Source of the DNA: Dietzia natronolimnaea
GTDB lineage: Bacteria > Actinomycetota > Actinomycetes > Mycobacteriales > Mycobacteriaceae
Length of the DNA: 64,000 nt
Strand: one strand, 5' to 3'
Assembly (NCBI RefSeq): GCF_039525805.1
Contig: NZ_BAAAHZ010000006.1
Shown here: positions 8,010-16,007 of the stretch, piece by piece
Layout of the letters: the number at the start of each line of letters is the position of its first letter
Position numbering within the stretch: position 1 is the stretch's first letter
Program-made: the position numbers and the translations under genes
The notes under the pieces: generated by a model
What the model saw: only the letters and a program-made list of their open reading frames with translations
Databases searched by the model: none
What the model was told of the DNA's origin: nothing

Positions 8010-9230
8010 ATGACGTCGTCACCACCACTGCCCACGAGGTTCCCGGACGCCCCTCCGCCGGGGTCCCGACGTGCGGAGATCGCGCTGGCCGCGGCCGAGG
8101 AGTTCACGCGACGCGGATACCACGCGACCCGTGTGGAGCACATCGCGGATCGACTCGCGGTGACCCCCGGTGCGCTGTACCGGTACGTCCCGGGCAAGTA
8201 CGCGATGTTCCGAGACGCGGTCGCCACGCTCGTCGGGGAACTCGACGCCGCCACGTCCGGTTCCGATGACCTCGACCACCTGGTCGCCTCGGTCACCCGG
8301 GCGACACTGACCCACCGCTCCCGCGCCGCGCTGTACCGCTGGCAGATCCGGTATCTCACGCCGGAGGACCGGGCGGCGGTCGTGGCGGCCGACATCCGGA
8401 TCCGCCAGCGATTCTCCGACGCGATCCGCGGACACGGCGCTGTCGCCCGGACCGGGACCCGGGGCGCGGCCGGCGCCATCCTCGCCTGCATCGCCTCGCT
8501 CGGCCATCACCGCATCGAGGTCACCGAAGCGGGCGCGGTGGCGCTGATGCAGTCGATCGCGGCGGACCTGGCCGGATCCACCCCGGGCGTCAGGTCGACG
8601 CCGACTCCGCGAGCGGAGCACCCGCCCGCGCCCGGGCCCACGGCACCGGGCCGGCTCCGTGGCGGGGCCGCCACCCGGGAGGGCGCGATCACCGCCGCGA
8701 TAGCCCGGTTCCACTCCTCCGGCTACGACGAGGTGACGATGGAGGCGATCGGCGCCGACGTGGGCGTCGCCGCGTCGGCGTTGTACCGGCACTTCCCCGG
8801 TAAATCCGCCTTGCTCACCGCAGCCGTCGACCGGACCGCGACCCTGGTCTCCGACCTACTCGACCGCCACGCCGCCCTGCACGGCTCCGGGGACGACCCC
8901 GCCCGGGCACTCGTCGATCTGCTCGACCAGTACGTCTCCATCTCCTTCTCCCACGGACCCGAGCTCATGCTCTACCACTCGGAACTCGGCACCCTCGACC
9001 CCGACGACAGGCGGCGGATCCGCCGGTCCCAGCTGCGCCAGCTCGAGCGCTGGGCCGGGCTGGTCCGCGAGGCGGCGCCTGCGGGATCCGCCGTCGACGA
9101 CGCGACGGCCCGGATCCGGGTCCACGCCGCCCTCGCCGTGGTGCTGGACGGCGGGCAGGGCTCGGGCTTCCACCCCTCGGCCACCGCCCGACTCGGCGAA
9201 CTGGCGCGGCTCACCCTGCTGTCCCGCTGA
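8010..9230 (+). CDS. Tandem TetR-family regulator with two DNA-binding domains
   Basis: A 406-residue protein, about twice the usual TetR length. The first helix-turn-helix is near residues 23-70 (EEFTRRGYHATRVEHIADRL, then TPGALYRYVPGKYAMF). A second complete one is near 225-265 (ARFHSSGYDEVTMEAIGAD, then AASALYRHFPGKSALL). Each is followed by a helical ligand/dimer region, joined by a proline-rich linker. The reading frame is continuous, with no sign of a lost stop, and GAGAGG precedes the ATG. It is divergent from the thiolase operon and likely represses it, perhaps with an acyl-CoA as ligand. It ends facing the DUF2236 genes. Confidence 0.9.
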   Translation: MTSSPPLPTRFPDAPPPGSRRAEIALAAAEEFTRRGYHATRVEHIADRLAVTPGALYRYVPGKYAMFRDAVATLVGELDAATSGSDDLDHLVASVTRATLTHRSRAALYRWQIRYLTPEDRAAVVAADIRIRQRFSDAIRGHGAVARTGTRGAAGAILACIASLGHHRIEVTEAGAVALMQSIAADLAGSTPGVRSTPTPRAEHPPAPGPTAPGRLRGGAATREGAITAAIARFHSSGYDEVTMEAIGADVGVAASALYRHFPGKSALLTAAVDRTATLVSDLLDRHAALHGSGDDPARALVDLLDQYVSISFSHGPELMLYHSELGTLDPDDRRRIRRSQLRQLERWAGLVREAAPAGSAVDDATARIRVHAALAVVLDGGQGSGFHPSATARLGELARLTLLSR

Positions 9231-9262
9231 CGGCCGCGGCCCCCGTCACCCGGGGCCGGCCG
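9231..9262. terminator. GC-rich hairpin between convergent genes
   Basis: CGGCCGCGGCCCC can pair with GGGGCCGGCCG across a short loop, with a small bulge. It lies directly after the tetR stop and before the end of the convergent DUF2236 gene. There is no U-run, which is common in actinobacteria, so bidirectional termination is likely but not proven. Confidence 0.45.
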
Positions 9263-9270
9263 CACTCGCC

Positions 9271-10488
9271 TCAGGCCAGCGGGGCGACCGTCCCCCGGGA
9301 GTAGCGGGTGATCTGCCGACGGATGCGCCGGTAGCCGCGGGCCTCGAGTGCGGTACGCAGCCTCGGGCTCACCGCGGCCGCCCCGTGGGTCACGAGGTTG
9401 GCCGGGAACACCAGGGCCGGATACCACGGCAACGCGGGCCGCCGGCCCAACTCGCGCATCCCGGCGACGCCGTTGAGGTAGGTCGCGAGGCTGCGGTGTC
9501 TGGCCACGTCCAGGCGGCGGCGCACCGGGGCGAAGCGGGGGAAATCGGACAGTCCGTAGGACTCCAGCAGCGCCTCGGCGAGTACCGCCGAGTTGGCGTC
9601 GGGCGGCGGCGAGGTGCGCAGGAAGTGGTACATGTCCCGCAGGCCTCGACGCGGTCGGTCGTGGAGGAAGTCGGGGTCCACGCCCATCACGTGGCCGATC
9701 CAGCGCCACAGGTGCATGACGGCCCGCCCGTCGGCGCGTGAGTGCGGGATGCCCAGCACGAGGGTGCCCAACAGGAACGTCGCGGAGAACAGGCCGTTGG
9801 TGGCTGCCATGTCCGCCTGGTTGATGGGCAGCCCCTTGGCCGAGGTGTCCCACCCCTTCGCGAGCATCGCGCGGTTGACCCGGGCGTGCATGAGCCGCAC
9901 GTGCACGGTCATCTCCCAGCCGGCACTCCCCGGGCGCCAGCCGTCAGGTGCCGCGACCGCGTGCCACCAGGCCATGGTCTCCGCGACCCGCGTGGCGGTT
10001 CCCTCCCCGGTCAGGCGACCGGTCGAGGTGAGCACCTCGGTCGTGGCCGCCGGCCGGTAGCCGCCGAGGAGGGCGAGATCACCGAGCACATCCTGTCCGG
10101 TCAGCCCGGCGCGGAGGCAGACCCGGGCACCGTGGTCGGCGAGGTCGGGATCCAGCCAGTCGGGGATCTCGGTGACGGCACCGACGAAGTCGCCCACCTC
10201 GGCCGGCTCCCCCGGGAGCGAGGACTCACCGGCCACCGCCGCCCTCAGCGCCTCGCGCACCCGCGCCATGGAGGTCTCACCCCTGTCGATCGCCTCCAGG
10301 ACCGCGTCGGCACGCGGGTCACCGGACATCAACGCCTCGGAGATCCGCGCGCGATCGGCGGGCGTGGGGCCCGAGCGCACGTCGGCGAACGGCCGCAGCA
10401 GGCGTGCCGCCCGGCGCCCCCACCGCTCGTCCGCGGCGAAGCGGGCCGGAGCCCCGGGGGGCCTCGGCGGAGCGGAGGCGGTGGTCAT
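9271..10488 (-). CDS. DUF2236 / MpaB-Lcp-type oxygenase family protein (second copy)
   Basis: A 405-residue protein of the DUF2236 (ER-bound oxygenase MpaB / latex-clearing protein) family, whose characterised members are heme b oxygenases. Family-like segments include MHARVNRAMLAKGWD, the INQADMAATNGLFSATFL segment and LWRWIGHVMGVDPDFL. The ATG overlaps the stop of the preceding DUF2236 gene (ATGA). The two are not close copies of each other, so they may be partners or act on successive substrates. Cleavage or oxidation of a long-chain alkene, terpenoid or sterol side chain is possible; the product would suit the aldehyde dehydrogenase in the same operon. Confidence 0.78.
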   Translation of the reverse strand: MTTASAPPRPPGAPARFAADERWGRRAARLLRPFADVRSGPTPADRARISEALMSGDPRADAVLEAIDRGETSMARVREALRAAVAGESSLPGEPAEVGDFVGAVTEIPDWLDPDLADHGARVCLRAGLTGQDVLGDLALLGGYRPAATTEVLTSTGRLTGEGTATRVAETMAWWHAVAAPDGWRPGSAGWEMTVHVRLMHARVNRAMLAKGWDTSAKGLPINQADMAATNGLFSATFLLGTLVLGIPHSRADGRAVMHLWRWIGHVMGVDPDFLHDRPRRGLRDMYHFLRTSPPPDANSAVLAEALLESYGLSDFPRFAPVRRRLDVARHRSLATYLNGVAGMRELGRRPALPWYPALVFPANLVTHGAAAVSPRLRTALEARGYRRIRRQITRYSRGTVAPLA

Positions 10489-11582
10489 GCGCGGTCCTCT
10501 CCCCGTCCCTCCCCGCCGCCGTGCATCACCGGGCAGCCCTCGATCCGGTCCCGCGGCTGGATGGGGCAGGCCCCCAGGTCGGCGGGCCGGTAGCCGTTCG
10601 GATACCCGGGGTAGGTCCGGTTCTCGGTCGCGCTCGACCCCAGCGCCCGTCGACGCACCGGGAGCCACCGGACCACCGCGGACCGGGCCCGCAGCGCGGC
10701 GTACGCGGCCCTGCGTCGTCCCGGCGGCTGCCACGGGAAGCCGAAGGCCCGGGTCATGTCGTCGTCCACCAGCGACAGGACCACCTTGCGGACCGCGGGG
10801 CGGACCGCCTCCGGATACCAGGAACACATGAGATCGAGCGTGTACGTGCCGATGAGCTCGTTGTTCCGGTCGTAGCGGAAGGTGCGGGCCTCGTAGTCGT
10901 CACGCCACCGGCGGAACTCCCCGATGTCCTCCGGGATGTCGGCGATCTTCATCCGCTGCCCCACCCCGCGGTAGAAGTGGAACGCGGCCAGTCGCTCGTG
11001 GGGGTGCAGGCGCCGCCACCCGATCGCGTCGATCCACTCCAGCGGCTCGTAGATGAACGTCGACAGCACGTACAGCATGTCGTCATTCGTGATCTCGTAC
11101 CGCGCGTGCTGGCGGTTGATCACCCGCAGCGCCTCCTTGCCGCGCGGCGAGTCGTACCCGTGCTCGACCAGCTCCACCATCAGCAACGCGGTGTCGTCGT
11201 ACCGCTTCTGGGGGTTGTCGCGGAACTGGCCGGCCTGCTCCAGGACCGCCGACACCGAGGGCACACAGTACGTGCGGTACAGGGCCAGCTCGAGTGCCCG
11301 CTGGTAGTCCCAGGGGAACTCGTAGGAGGAGGTGATGCGGTGGATCTCCGCCGCGTCGGCGACCGGGTCGAGGGACGCGATGAGATCCCGCCAGTACCAG
11401 CGGCCCGGCTTGAGCGGCGGCGACGCCGTGAGCGGGTGCTCGACGGCGGCGTCGGCCACCAGCTCGGACGGGATCGGTCCGAACACCCCGGGCAGGGTGC
11501 GCCGTCCCGCGTCCGCGGAGCTCGTCGTCGTCGTGTCCCGGAGTTCCTCCGGCGTCGTTCTGTTCGAGGCGGTGGCGGTCAT
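10485..11582 (-). CDS. DUF2236 / MpaB-type oxygenase family protein (first copy)
   Basis: A 365-residue protein. It begins with a disordered leader and has a DUF2236-like helical core: SSYEFPWDYQRALELALYRT, then VINRQHARYEITNDDMLYVL and WRRLHPHERLAAFHFYRGVG, where such proteins carry the conserved His and Arg around heme. The C-terminus is Arg/Gly-rich with two cysteines. It starts seven bases after the aldehyde dehydrogenase stop, so the three genes form one unit. No signal peptide is evident, so a cytoplasmic site is likely. Family reasonably clear, substrate not known. Confidence 0.72.
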   Translation of the reverse strand: MTATASNRTTPEELRDTTTTSSADAGRRTLPGVFGPIPSELVADAAVEHPLTASPPLKPGRWYWRDLIASLDPVADAAEIHRITSSYEFPWDYQRALELALYRTYCVPSVSAVLEQAGQFRDNPQKRYDDTALLMVELVEHGYDSPRGKEALRVINRQHARYEITNDDMLYVLSTFIYEPLEWIDAIGWRRLHPHERLAAFHFYRGVGQRMKIADIPEDIGEFRRWRDDYEARTFRYDRNNELIGTYTLDLMCSWYPEAVRPAVRKVVLSLVDDDMTRAFGFPWQPPGRRRAAYAALRARSAVVRWLPVRRRALGSSATENRTYPGYPNGYRPADLGACPIQPRDRIEGCPVMHGGGEGRGEDRA

Positions 11583-11589
11583 CGGGAGA

Positions 11590-13086
11590 TCACAGCTTTC
11601 CCTGCACGTTGGCCAGCATCCACTTGACCACCTTGATGTCCCTCGGCTTGCGGGTCATGGTCATGAGGTTGAGCGGGGCGGCGAACTTCTGGGCCGTGAT
11701 GGCCTTGGGCCGCGAGAACTCCCGGAGCCCGTCGGCGCCGTGGATGCGGCCGAAGCCCGAGTCGCCCGACCCACCGAACGGGAGCGAGGGGATCCCGGCG
11801 AAGGCCAGGAACGCGTTGACCGACACCATGCCCACGTCGAGCTTCTCCGCCAGCGCCAGTCCCCGCTTGCGGTTGCCGGTGAAGATCGCGCCGCCGAGGC
11901 CGTAGCTGCTGGCGTTGGCCTTCTCGACCGCCTCCTCGAGGTCCGCGACCGAGTTGATGACGACGGTCGGCCCGAACGTCTCCTCGGTGATCGCCGTGGA
12001 GTCCTCGGGCACGTCGACCAGCACGACCGGCTCGACGACCCGCTCCCCCACCGACTCCTCGCCCCCGATGACGGCCGTGCCACCCCGGGCCAGCGCGTCC
12101 TTGACGTGTCGGCGGACGATGTCGATCTGGGACGGCAGCGTCATGGGGCCGTAGCTGGAGGTCACCGAGGTGCCGGGGGTCAGCGCCCGGACCTTCGCGG
12201 TGAACTTGTGGACGAAGGCGTCCCGGACGTCCCGGTGGACGTAGATCCGTTCGACGCCGGCGCACGTCTGCCCCGCGTTGCCCATGGCGCCGAAGACCGC
12301 CTGGTCGACGGCCGAGTCCAGGTCGGCGTCGGCGTCCACCAGGAACGCGTCCTTGCCGCCGCCCTCGATGACGACGGGGGTGAGGGTCTCCGCGCACGCG
12401 GCCATGACCTTGCGGCCCGTCGCGGCCGACCCGGTGAACGCCAGTTTGTCCACGCCCGCCCTGCACAGCGCGGCGCCGGTCGAGCCGTCACCCGTGACGG
12501 TCTGGAACAGCGGCTGGGAGGCGCCGAGCGAGTTCCACACCTCGGCGAGCCAGACGCCCACTCCGGGCGTGAGTTCACTGGGCTTGAACACCACGGCGTT
12601 GCCGGCGGCCATGGCGTAGGAGAGGGTGCCCATCGGGGTGAACGCGGGATAGTTCCAGGGGCCGATCGCGCCGACGACGCCGTACGGCTGGTACTCGACG
12701 TAGGCCGCCTGGTTGCTCATGAGCAGTCCGGCGGACACCGAGCGGCGGCGCAGCACCTTGTCGGCGTTCTTGGCCGCCCACTCCAGGTGGCTCACCGTGA
12801 GCATGACCTCGAGCGTCGCGTCCTCGTCCGGCTTGCCGGTCTCGGCGGAGATGAGCGAGGCCAACTCGTCGGAGCGGGAGGCGATCGCCCGCTTGTACTC
12901 GAGCAGCCACTCCCGACGACCGCGCGGACCCTGGGCGGCCCACCAGCGGGCGGCGGCGCGCGCACGCTCGACGGCGAGCGCCACCTCCTCGGGTCCGGCG
13001 ATCGGGTACTCCGCCAGGACCGTGCCGTCGCGGGGATCCAGGCTCGCGAGCGTGGGGCCGGTCTTGCTGGGTTCGGTGGTCGTCAT
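11590..13086 (-). CDS. Aldehyde dehydrogenase family protein
   Basis: A 498-residue NAD(P)-dependent aldehyde dehydrogenase. The catalytic cysteine lies in GNAGQTCAGVERIYV (about residue 274) and the general-base glutamate in VIEGGGKDAFLVD (about 239), where EGGGK replaces the common ELGGK. The cofactor loop GPWNYPAFTPMGTLSYAMA and FTGSAATGRKVMAA are intact. It is the first gene of an operon with two DUF2236 proteins and shares its upstream region with the divergent acyl-CoA dehydrogenase. The likely role is oxidation of a fatty or terpenoid aldehyde to the acid, which then enters beta-oxidation. Confidence 0.92.
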   Translation of the reverse strand: MTTTEPSKTGPTLASLDPRDGTVLAEYPIAGPEEVALAVERARAAARWWAAQGPRGRREWLLEYKRAIASRSDELASLISAETGKPDEDATLEVMLTVSHLEWAAKNADKVLRRRSVSAGLLMSNQAAYVEYQPYGVVGAIGPWNYPAFTPMGTLSYAMAAGNAVVFKPSELTPGVGVWLAEVWNSLGASQPLFQTVTGDGSTGAALCRAGVDKLAFTGSAATGRKVMAACAETLTPVVIEGGGKDAFLVDADADLDSAVDQAVFGAMGNAGQTCAGVERIYVHRDVRDAFVHKFTAKVRALTPGTSVTSSYGPMTLPSQIDIVRRHVKDALARGGTAVIGGEESVGERVVEPVVLVDVPEDSTAITEETFGPTVVINSVADLEEAVEKANASSYGLGGAIFTGNRKRGLALAEKLDVGMVSVNAFLAFAGIPSLPFGGSGDSGFGRIHGADGLREFSRPKAITAQKFAAPLNLMTMTRKPRDIKVVKWMLANVQGKL

Positions 13087-13105
13087 TCGGGTTCCCTCCA
13101 GTTTC

Positions 13106-13124
13106 CGATCACATATATTTGATG
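13106..13124. promoter_or_regulatory. Near copy of the lipid-operon operator
   Basis: CGATCACATATAT here is identical over 13 bases to 7913-7925, after which both sites read C/T-TG. It lies 20 bp upstream of the aldehyde dehydrogenase start and between that gene and the divergent acyl-CoA dehydrogenase. The second half is less symmetric (ATCA...TGAT) than in the first copy. This suggests one repressor controls both operons. Confidence 0.55.
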
Positions 13125-13200
13125 TACCGTCCGTGATACGGGCCACAGTAGTCGACTGTGCCCGCCACCGTCACCCCCTGACAGAAAACCGAGGCCAGAC

Positions 13201-14343
13201 GTGTTCGACATCCTCACCGAAGAACAGCGGGACTTCGCCAGGTCCATCGACGACTTCTGCGCGCGCGAGGTCGGAAGCGCCGAGAAGCGGCGGGAGCTCA
13301 CCACCGAGGGCGGCACCCACTCGCCCGAGATCTACGCCAAGATGGCCGAGCTCGGCTGGCTGGGGCTGACCGTCCCGGAGGAGTACGGCGGCGCCGACGC
13401 CGGAGCCGTGGAACTGTGCCTGCTGCTCGAGCACTCGCTGCGCGGCCTCGCCCCCATCGGTGGCATCGGCCCGACCCTCATCACCGGTGCCGCCTACCAG
13501 AAGTTCGGCTCCGAGGAGCAGCGCAGACGCGCGCTCGACCTGGTCGTCAAGGGCGGGACCCTGTCCATCTCGATGTCCGAACCCGGCGCCGGGTCGGACG
13601 TCGCGGCGCTGCGCTGCAAGGCCGTCCGCGACGGCGACGACTGGGTGATCACCGGCCAGAAGACCTGGTGCTCCAACGCCCACTTCGCCGACCGGATCCT
13701 CCTTGTCGCGCGGACCGACTCGTCCGGCGCCAAGCACGAGGGCATCACCATGTTCGATGTGCCGGCCGACATCGAGGGCCTGCAGATCACCGGCATCGAG
13801 ACCATGGGCGGCAAGGAGGTCAACAACCTGTACTTCACGGACGTCCGCCTGCCCGCCGACTCGGTGATCGGCGAGGTCGGCGGCGGCTGGAAGCAGCTCA
13901 TGACCGGCCTGAACACCGAGCGGCTCATCCTGGCCGCCATGCAGCTCGGCGTGGCCCAGCGCGCCTTCGACGACTGCCTGACGTTCATCCGCGAGCGGGA
14001 GCAGTTCGGCCGCCCCGTCGGCACGTTCCAGGTCATCCGGCACCGGATGGCGGACCTGGCGACCGAGATCGAGGCCACCCGCCTGCTGGTCTACGCCGTG
14101 GCCAGGAAGATCGACGAGTCCGACCCCCAGGCACTCTTCCCGCGCGAGGCCTCCATGGCCAAGCTCAAGGCCTCCGAGCTGAGCAAGCGGGTCACCCTCG
14201 AGTGCATGCAGTCCATGGGCGGTTACGGCTACGCCACCGAGTACGGCATGGAGCGCCTCGTCCGCCAGGCCGTGGTGTCCACCATCTACGGCGGCACCAA
14301 CGAGGTCCAGCGCGACATCATCGGGAAGACGTACGGGCTGTGA
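13201..14343 (+). CDS. Acyl-CoA dehydrogenase
   Basis: A 380-residue FAD-dependent acyl-CoA dehydrogenase that introduces the alpha-beta double bond in beta-oxidation. Visible motifs are LTVPEEYGGADAGAVELCLL, the FAD/substrate segment SISMSEPGAGSDVAALR, ITGQKTWCSNAHFAD, and the C-terminal MQSMGGYGYATEYGMER with YGGTNEVQRDIIGK. GTG is the likely start, giving MFDILTEEQRDFA. It is divergent from the aldehyde dehydrogenase and may respond to the same operator. The next gene starts on its stop codon. Confidence 0.93.
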   Translation: MFDILTEEQRDFARSIDDFCAREVGSAEKRRELTTEGGTHSPEIYAKMAELGWLGLTVPEEYGGADAGAVELCLLLEHSLRGLAPIGGIGPTLITGAAYQKFGSEEQRRRALDLVVKGGTLSISMSEPGAGSDVAALRCKAVRDGDDWVITGQKTWCSNAHFADRILLVARTDSSGAKHEGITMFDVPADIEGLQITGIETMGGKEVNNLYFTDVRLPADSVIGEVGGGWKQLMTGLNTERLILAAMQLGVAQRAFDDCLTFIREREQFGRPVGTFQVIRHRMADLATEIEATRLLVYAVARKIDESDPQALFPREASMAKLKASELSKRVTLECMQSMGGYGYATEYGMERLVRQAVVSTIYGGTNEVQRDIIGKTYGL

Positions 14344-14810
14344 GCGCGCCGCACACCGACGAGCTGGCCGCGATCCGGGCCCTGGAGACCGTCCCCACCG
14401 ACAGGGTGACGGCACTGTGGGACTCACTGGAGCCCGCCGGGATCGACGAGATCGCCGGGACCCGGTGGAAGGGCACCGGCCTCGACACCGGGCACCCGAT
14501 GTTCGCGATGCTCGGGCAGATGCGCTGGTGGGGCAAGGACTTCACCGACCCGCGGAAGGTGGACCCGATCCTGGTCACCGACGAGTCCGGGGCGGTCGTC
14601 CCGGACACCTCCGCGACCGGCGGGGGCGGCGCCTCGCTCTGGGAGGTCTCGTTCCGCGGCCGCCCGTGCGCCTCCATGGTGTACGACCGGCTGCCGGTGA
14701 TCGACCACTTCGCCGTCGTCGACCCCGACACCCTCCTGGCCGTGATGAACGGCCGGGGGACCCTCCACGAGGGCGAGCACTTCTGGTTCCTCCTCCAACG
14801 CGAGCGGTAG
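14340..14810 (+). CDS. GXWXG/DUF4334 domain protein
   Basis: A 156-residue protein with the N-terminal GXWXG motif (GTRWKGTGLDTGHP, about residues 38-51) and a C-terminal DUF4334-like end (GEHFWFLLQRER). Its function is not established; such small proteins occur beside lipid and redox genes in actinobacteria. The GTG start overlaps the acyl-CoA dehydrogenase stop (GTGA), so the two are co-translated and probably functionally linked. No signal peptide or membrane segment is visible. Confidence 0.78.
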   Translation: MSAPHTDELAAIRALETVPTDRVTALWDSLEPAGIDEIAGTRWKGTGLDTGHPMFAMLGQMRWWGKDFTDPRKVDPILVTDESGAVVPDTSATGGGGASLWEVSFRGRPCASMVYDRLPVIDHFAVVDPDTLLAVMNGRGTLHEGEHFWFLLQRER

Positions 14811-14819
14811 CGAGGGCTG

Positions 14820-14930
14820 GGGTGCACCCGACGGCATCGCGGGTCGGGTGCGTCGGTCGGGTGGACCGGCAGCATCGCGGGGCGGGTGCACCCGGCGGCA
14901 TCGCGGGGCGGGTGCGCCGGGCGGCGATAC
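14820..14930. repeat. Degenerate 26-bp minisatellite
   Basis: Copies of a unit beginning GGGTGCACCCG and ending GGCATCGCGGG(T/G)C occur at 14820-14845, 14859-14883 and 14884-14909, with shortened versions at 14846-14858 and 14910-14930. The array fills most of the gap before the F420-type oxidoreductase. No promoter role is visible. Confidence 0.7.
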
Positions 14931-14946
14931 GGACCAGACTGGACGC

Positions 14947-15747
14947 ATGACCCCGAACACCGACCGCCCGGTCCGCATCGCCGTCCAACTCCAACCGCAG
15001 CACGCGCCCGACTACGGTCTCCTGCGCGATGCCGTCCGCCGGTCCGAGGACGCGGGCGTCGACGTGGTGTTCAACTGGGACCACTTCTTTCCGCTCTACG
15101 GCGACCCCGACGGCGCGCACTTCGAGTGCTGGACCATGCTCGCCGCCTGGGCCGAGCAGACCGAGCGGGTCGAGATCGGCGCGCTGGTCACCTGCAACAG
15201 CTACCGGAACCCGGACCTGTTGGCGGACATGGCCCGCACCGTCGACCACATCTCGGGCGGCCGCCTGATCCTGGGCCTGGGCAGCGGGTGGTTCGAGCGG
15301 GACTACGCCGAGTACGGGTACGACTTCGGGACCAAGGGGTCGCGCCTCGACGACCTCGGCGACTCGCTCGAGCGGATCGACCGTCGCTTCGCCACGCTCA
15401 CCCCTCCCCCGACCCGGCACATCCCGGTGCTCCTCGGCGGCGGGGGCGAGCGCAAGACCCTGAAGCACGTGGCCCGTCACGCCGACATCTGGCACTCGTT
15501 CGTGGACGTGGAGACCTACCGCCACAAGTCCGGGGTGCTGGCCGGGCACTGCGCCGACGTCGGTCGGGACCCGGCTGAGATCGAGCGCTCCACCGAGATC
15601 GGCGGCGCCGCCTCCGCCGACGACGCGCGGCGCTCGGCGGACGCCCTGCTGGCCGAGGGCGTCACGCTGTTCACCGTGGGCCTGAACGGGCCCGACTACC
15701 CCTTGGATCTGGTGGAGTCGCTGGTGGCCTGGCGCGACGGCCGCTGA
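14947..15747 (+). CDS. LLM-class F420-dependent oxidoreductase
   Basis: A 266-residue luciferase-like barrel protein, at the short end for the family. Typical features are EIGALVTCNSYRNPDLLADM, TVDHISGGRLILGLGSGW and the FERDYAEYGYDFGTKGSRLD segment. The later IPVLLGGGGERKTLKHVARH matches the cofactor-binding half. Use of F420 rather than FMN is inferred from the family in actinobacteria. It stands alone after the minisatellite; the nearest genes run the other way. Substrate unknown. Confidence 0.85.
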   Translation: MTPNTDRPVRIAVQLQPQHAPDYGLLRDAVRRSEDAGVDVVFNWDHFFPLYGDPDGAHFECWTMLAAWAEQTERVEIGALVTCNSYRNPDLLADMARTVDHISGGRLILGLGSGWFERDYAEYGYDFGTKGSRLDDLGDSLERIDRRFATLTPPPTRHIPVLLGGGGERKTLKHVARHADIWHSFVDVETYRHKSGVLAGHCADVGRDPAEIERSTEIGGAASADDARRSADALLAEGVTLFTVGLNGPDYPLDLVESLVAWRDGR

Positions 15748-15776
15748 CGGCCCGGCTCCGTCGCTGAGGGGCGGAC

Positions 15777-16001
15777 TCAGCCGCGGTTGACGGCGCGGTC
15801 GGCCCGGCGCCACACGCGGAAGGTGTAACCGGACGCCGCGAGCATGAGCACCAGCACGAACGAGGCGAGGATCGACGGGCGCCCGACCACGATCAGGCCG
15901 ACCGCGTTGACCAGCGCGAGCACGGTGAAGAACCCGACGAACCCGCCCAGGACCTCCAGCCGCTGCCGGGTCCCGAGCGCGTCCCCGCCGCTCCGAGCCA
16001 C
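15777..16001 (-). CDS. Small two-helix membrane protein
   Basis: A 74-residue protein with two hydrophobic stretches (VGFFTVLALVNAVGLIVVG and SILASFVLVLMLAASGYTF) and a basic C-terminus. The GTG start lies just after the sugar permease stop (16008), so it is the last gene of that operon. I do not recognise a family. Position suggests an accessory membrane component or a passenger gene. Confidence 0.65.
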   Translation of the reverse strand: MARSGGDALGTRQRLEVLGGFVGFFTVLALVNAVGLIVVGRPSILASFVLVLMLAASGYTFRVWRRADRAVNRG

Positions 16002-16007
16002 GACCGG

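Noticed and set aside
11332..13122. A 596-codon plus-strand frame opposite the aldehyde dehydrogenase
   Set aside because: No recognisable domain; the aldehyde dehydrogenase motifs on the other strand are complete.
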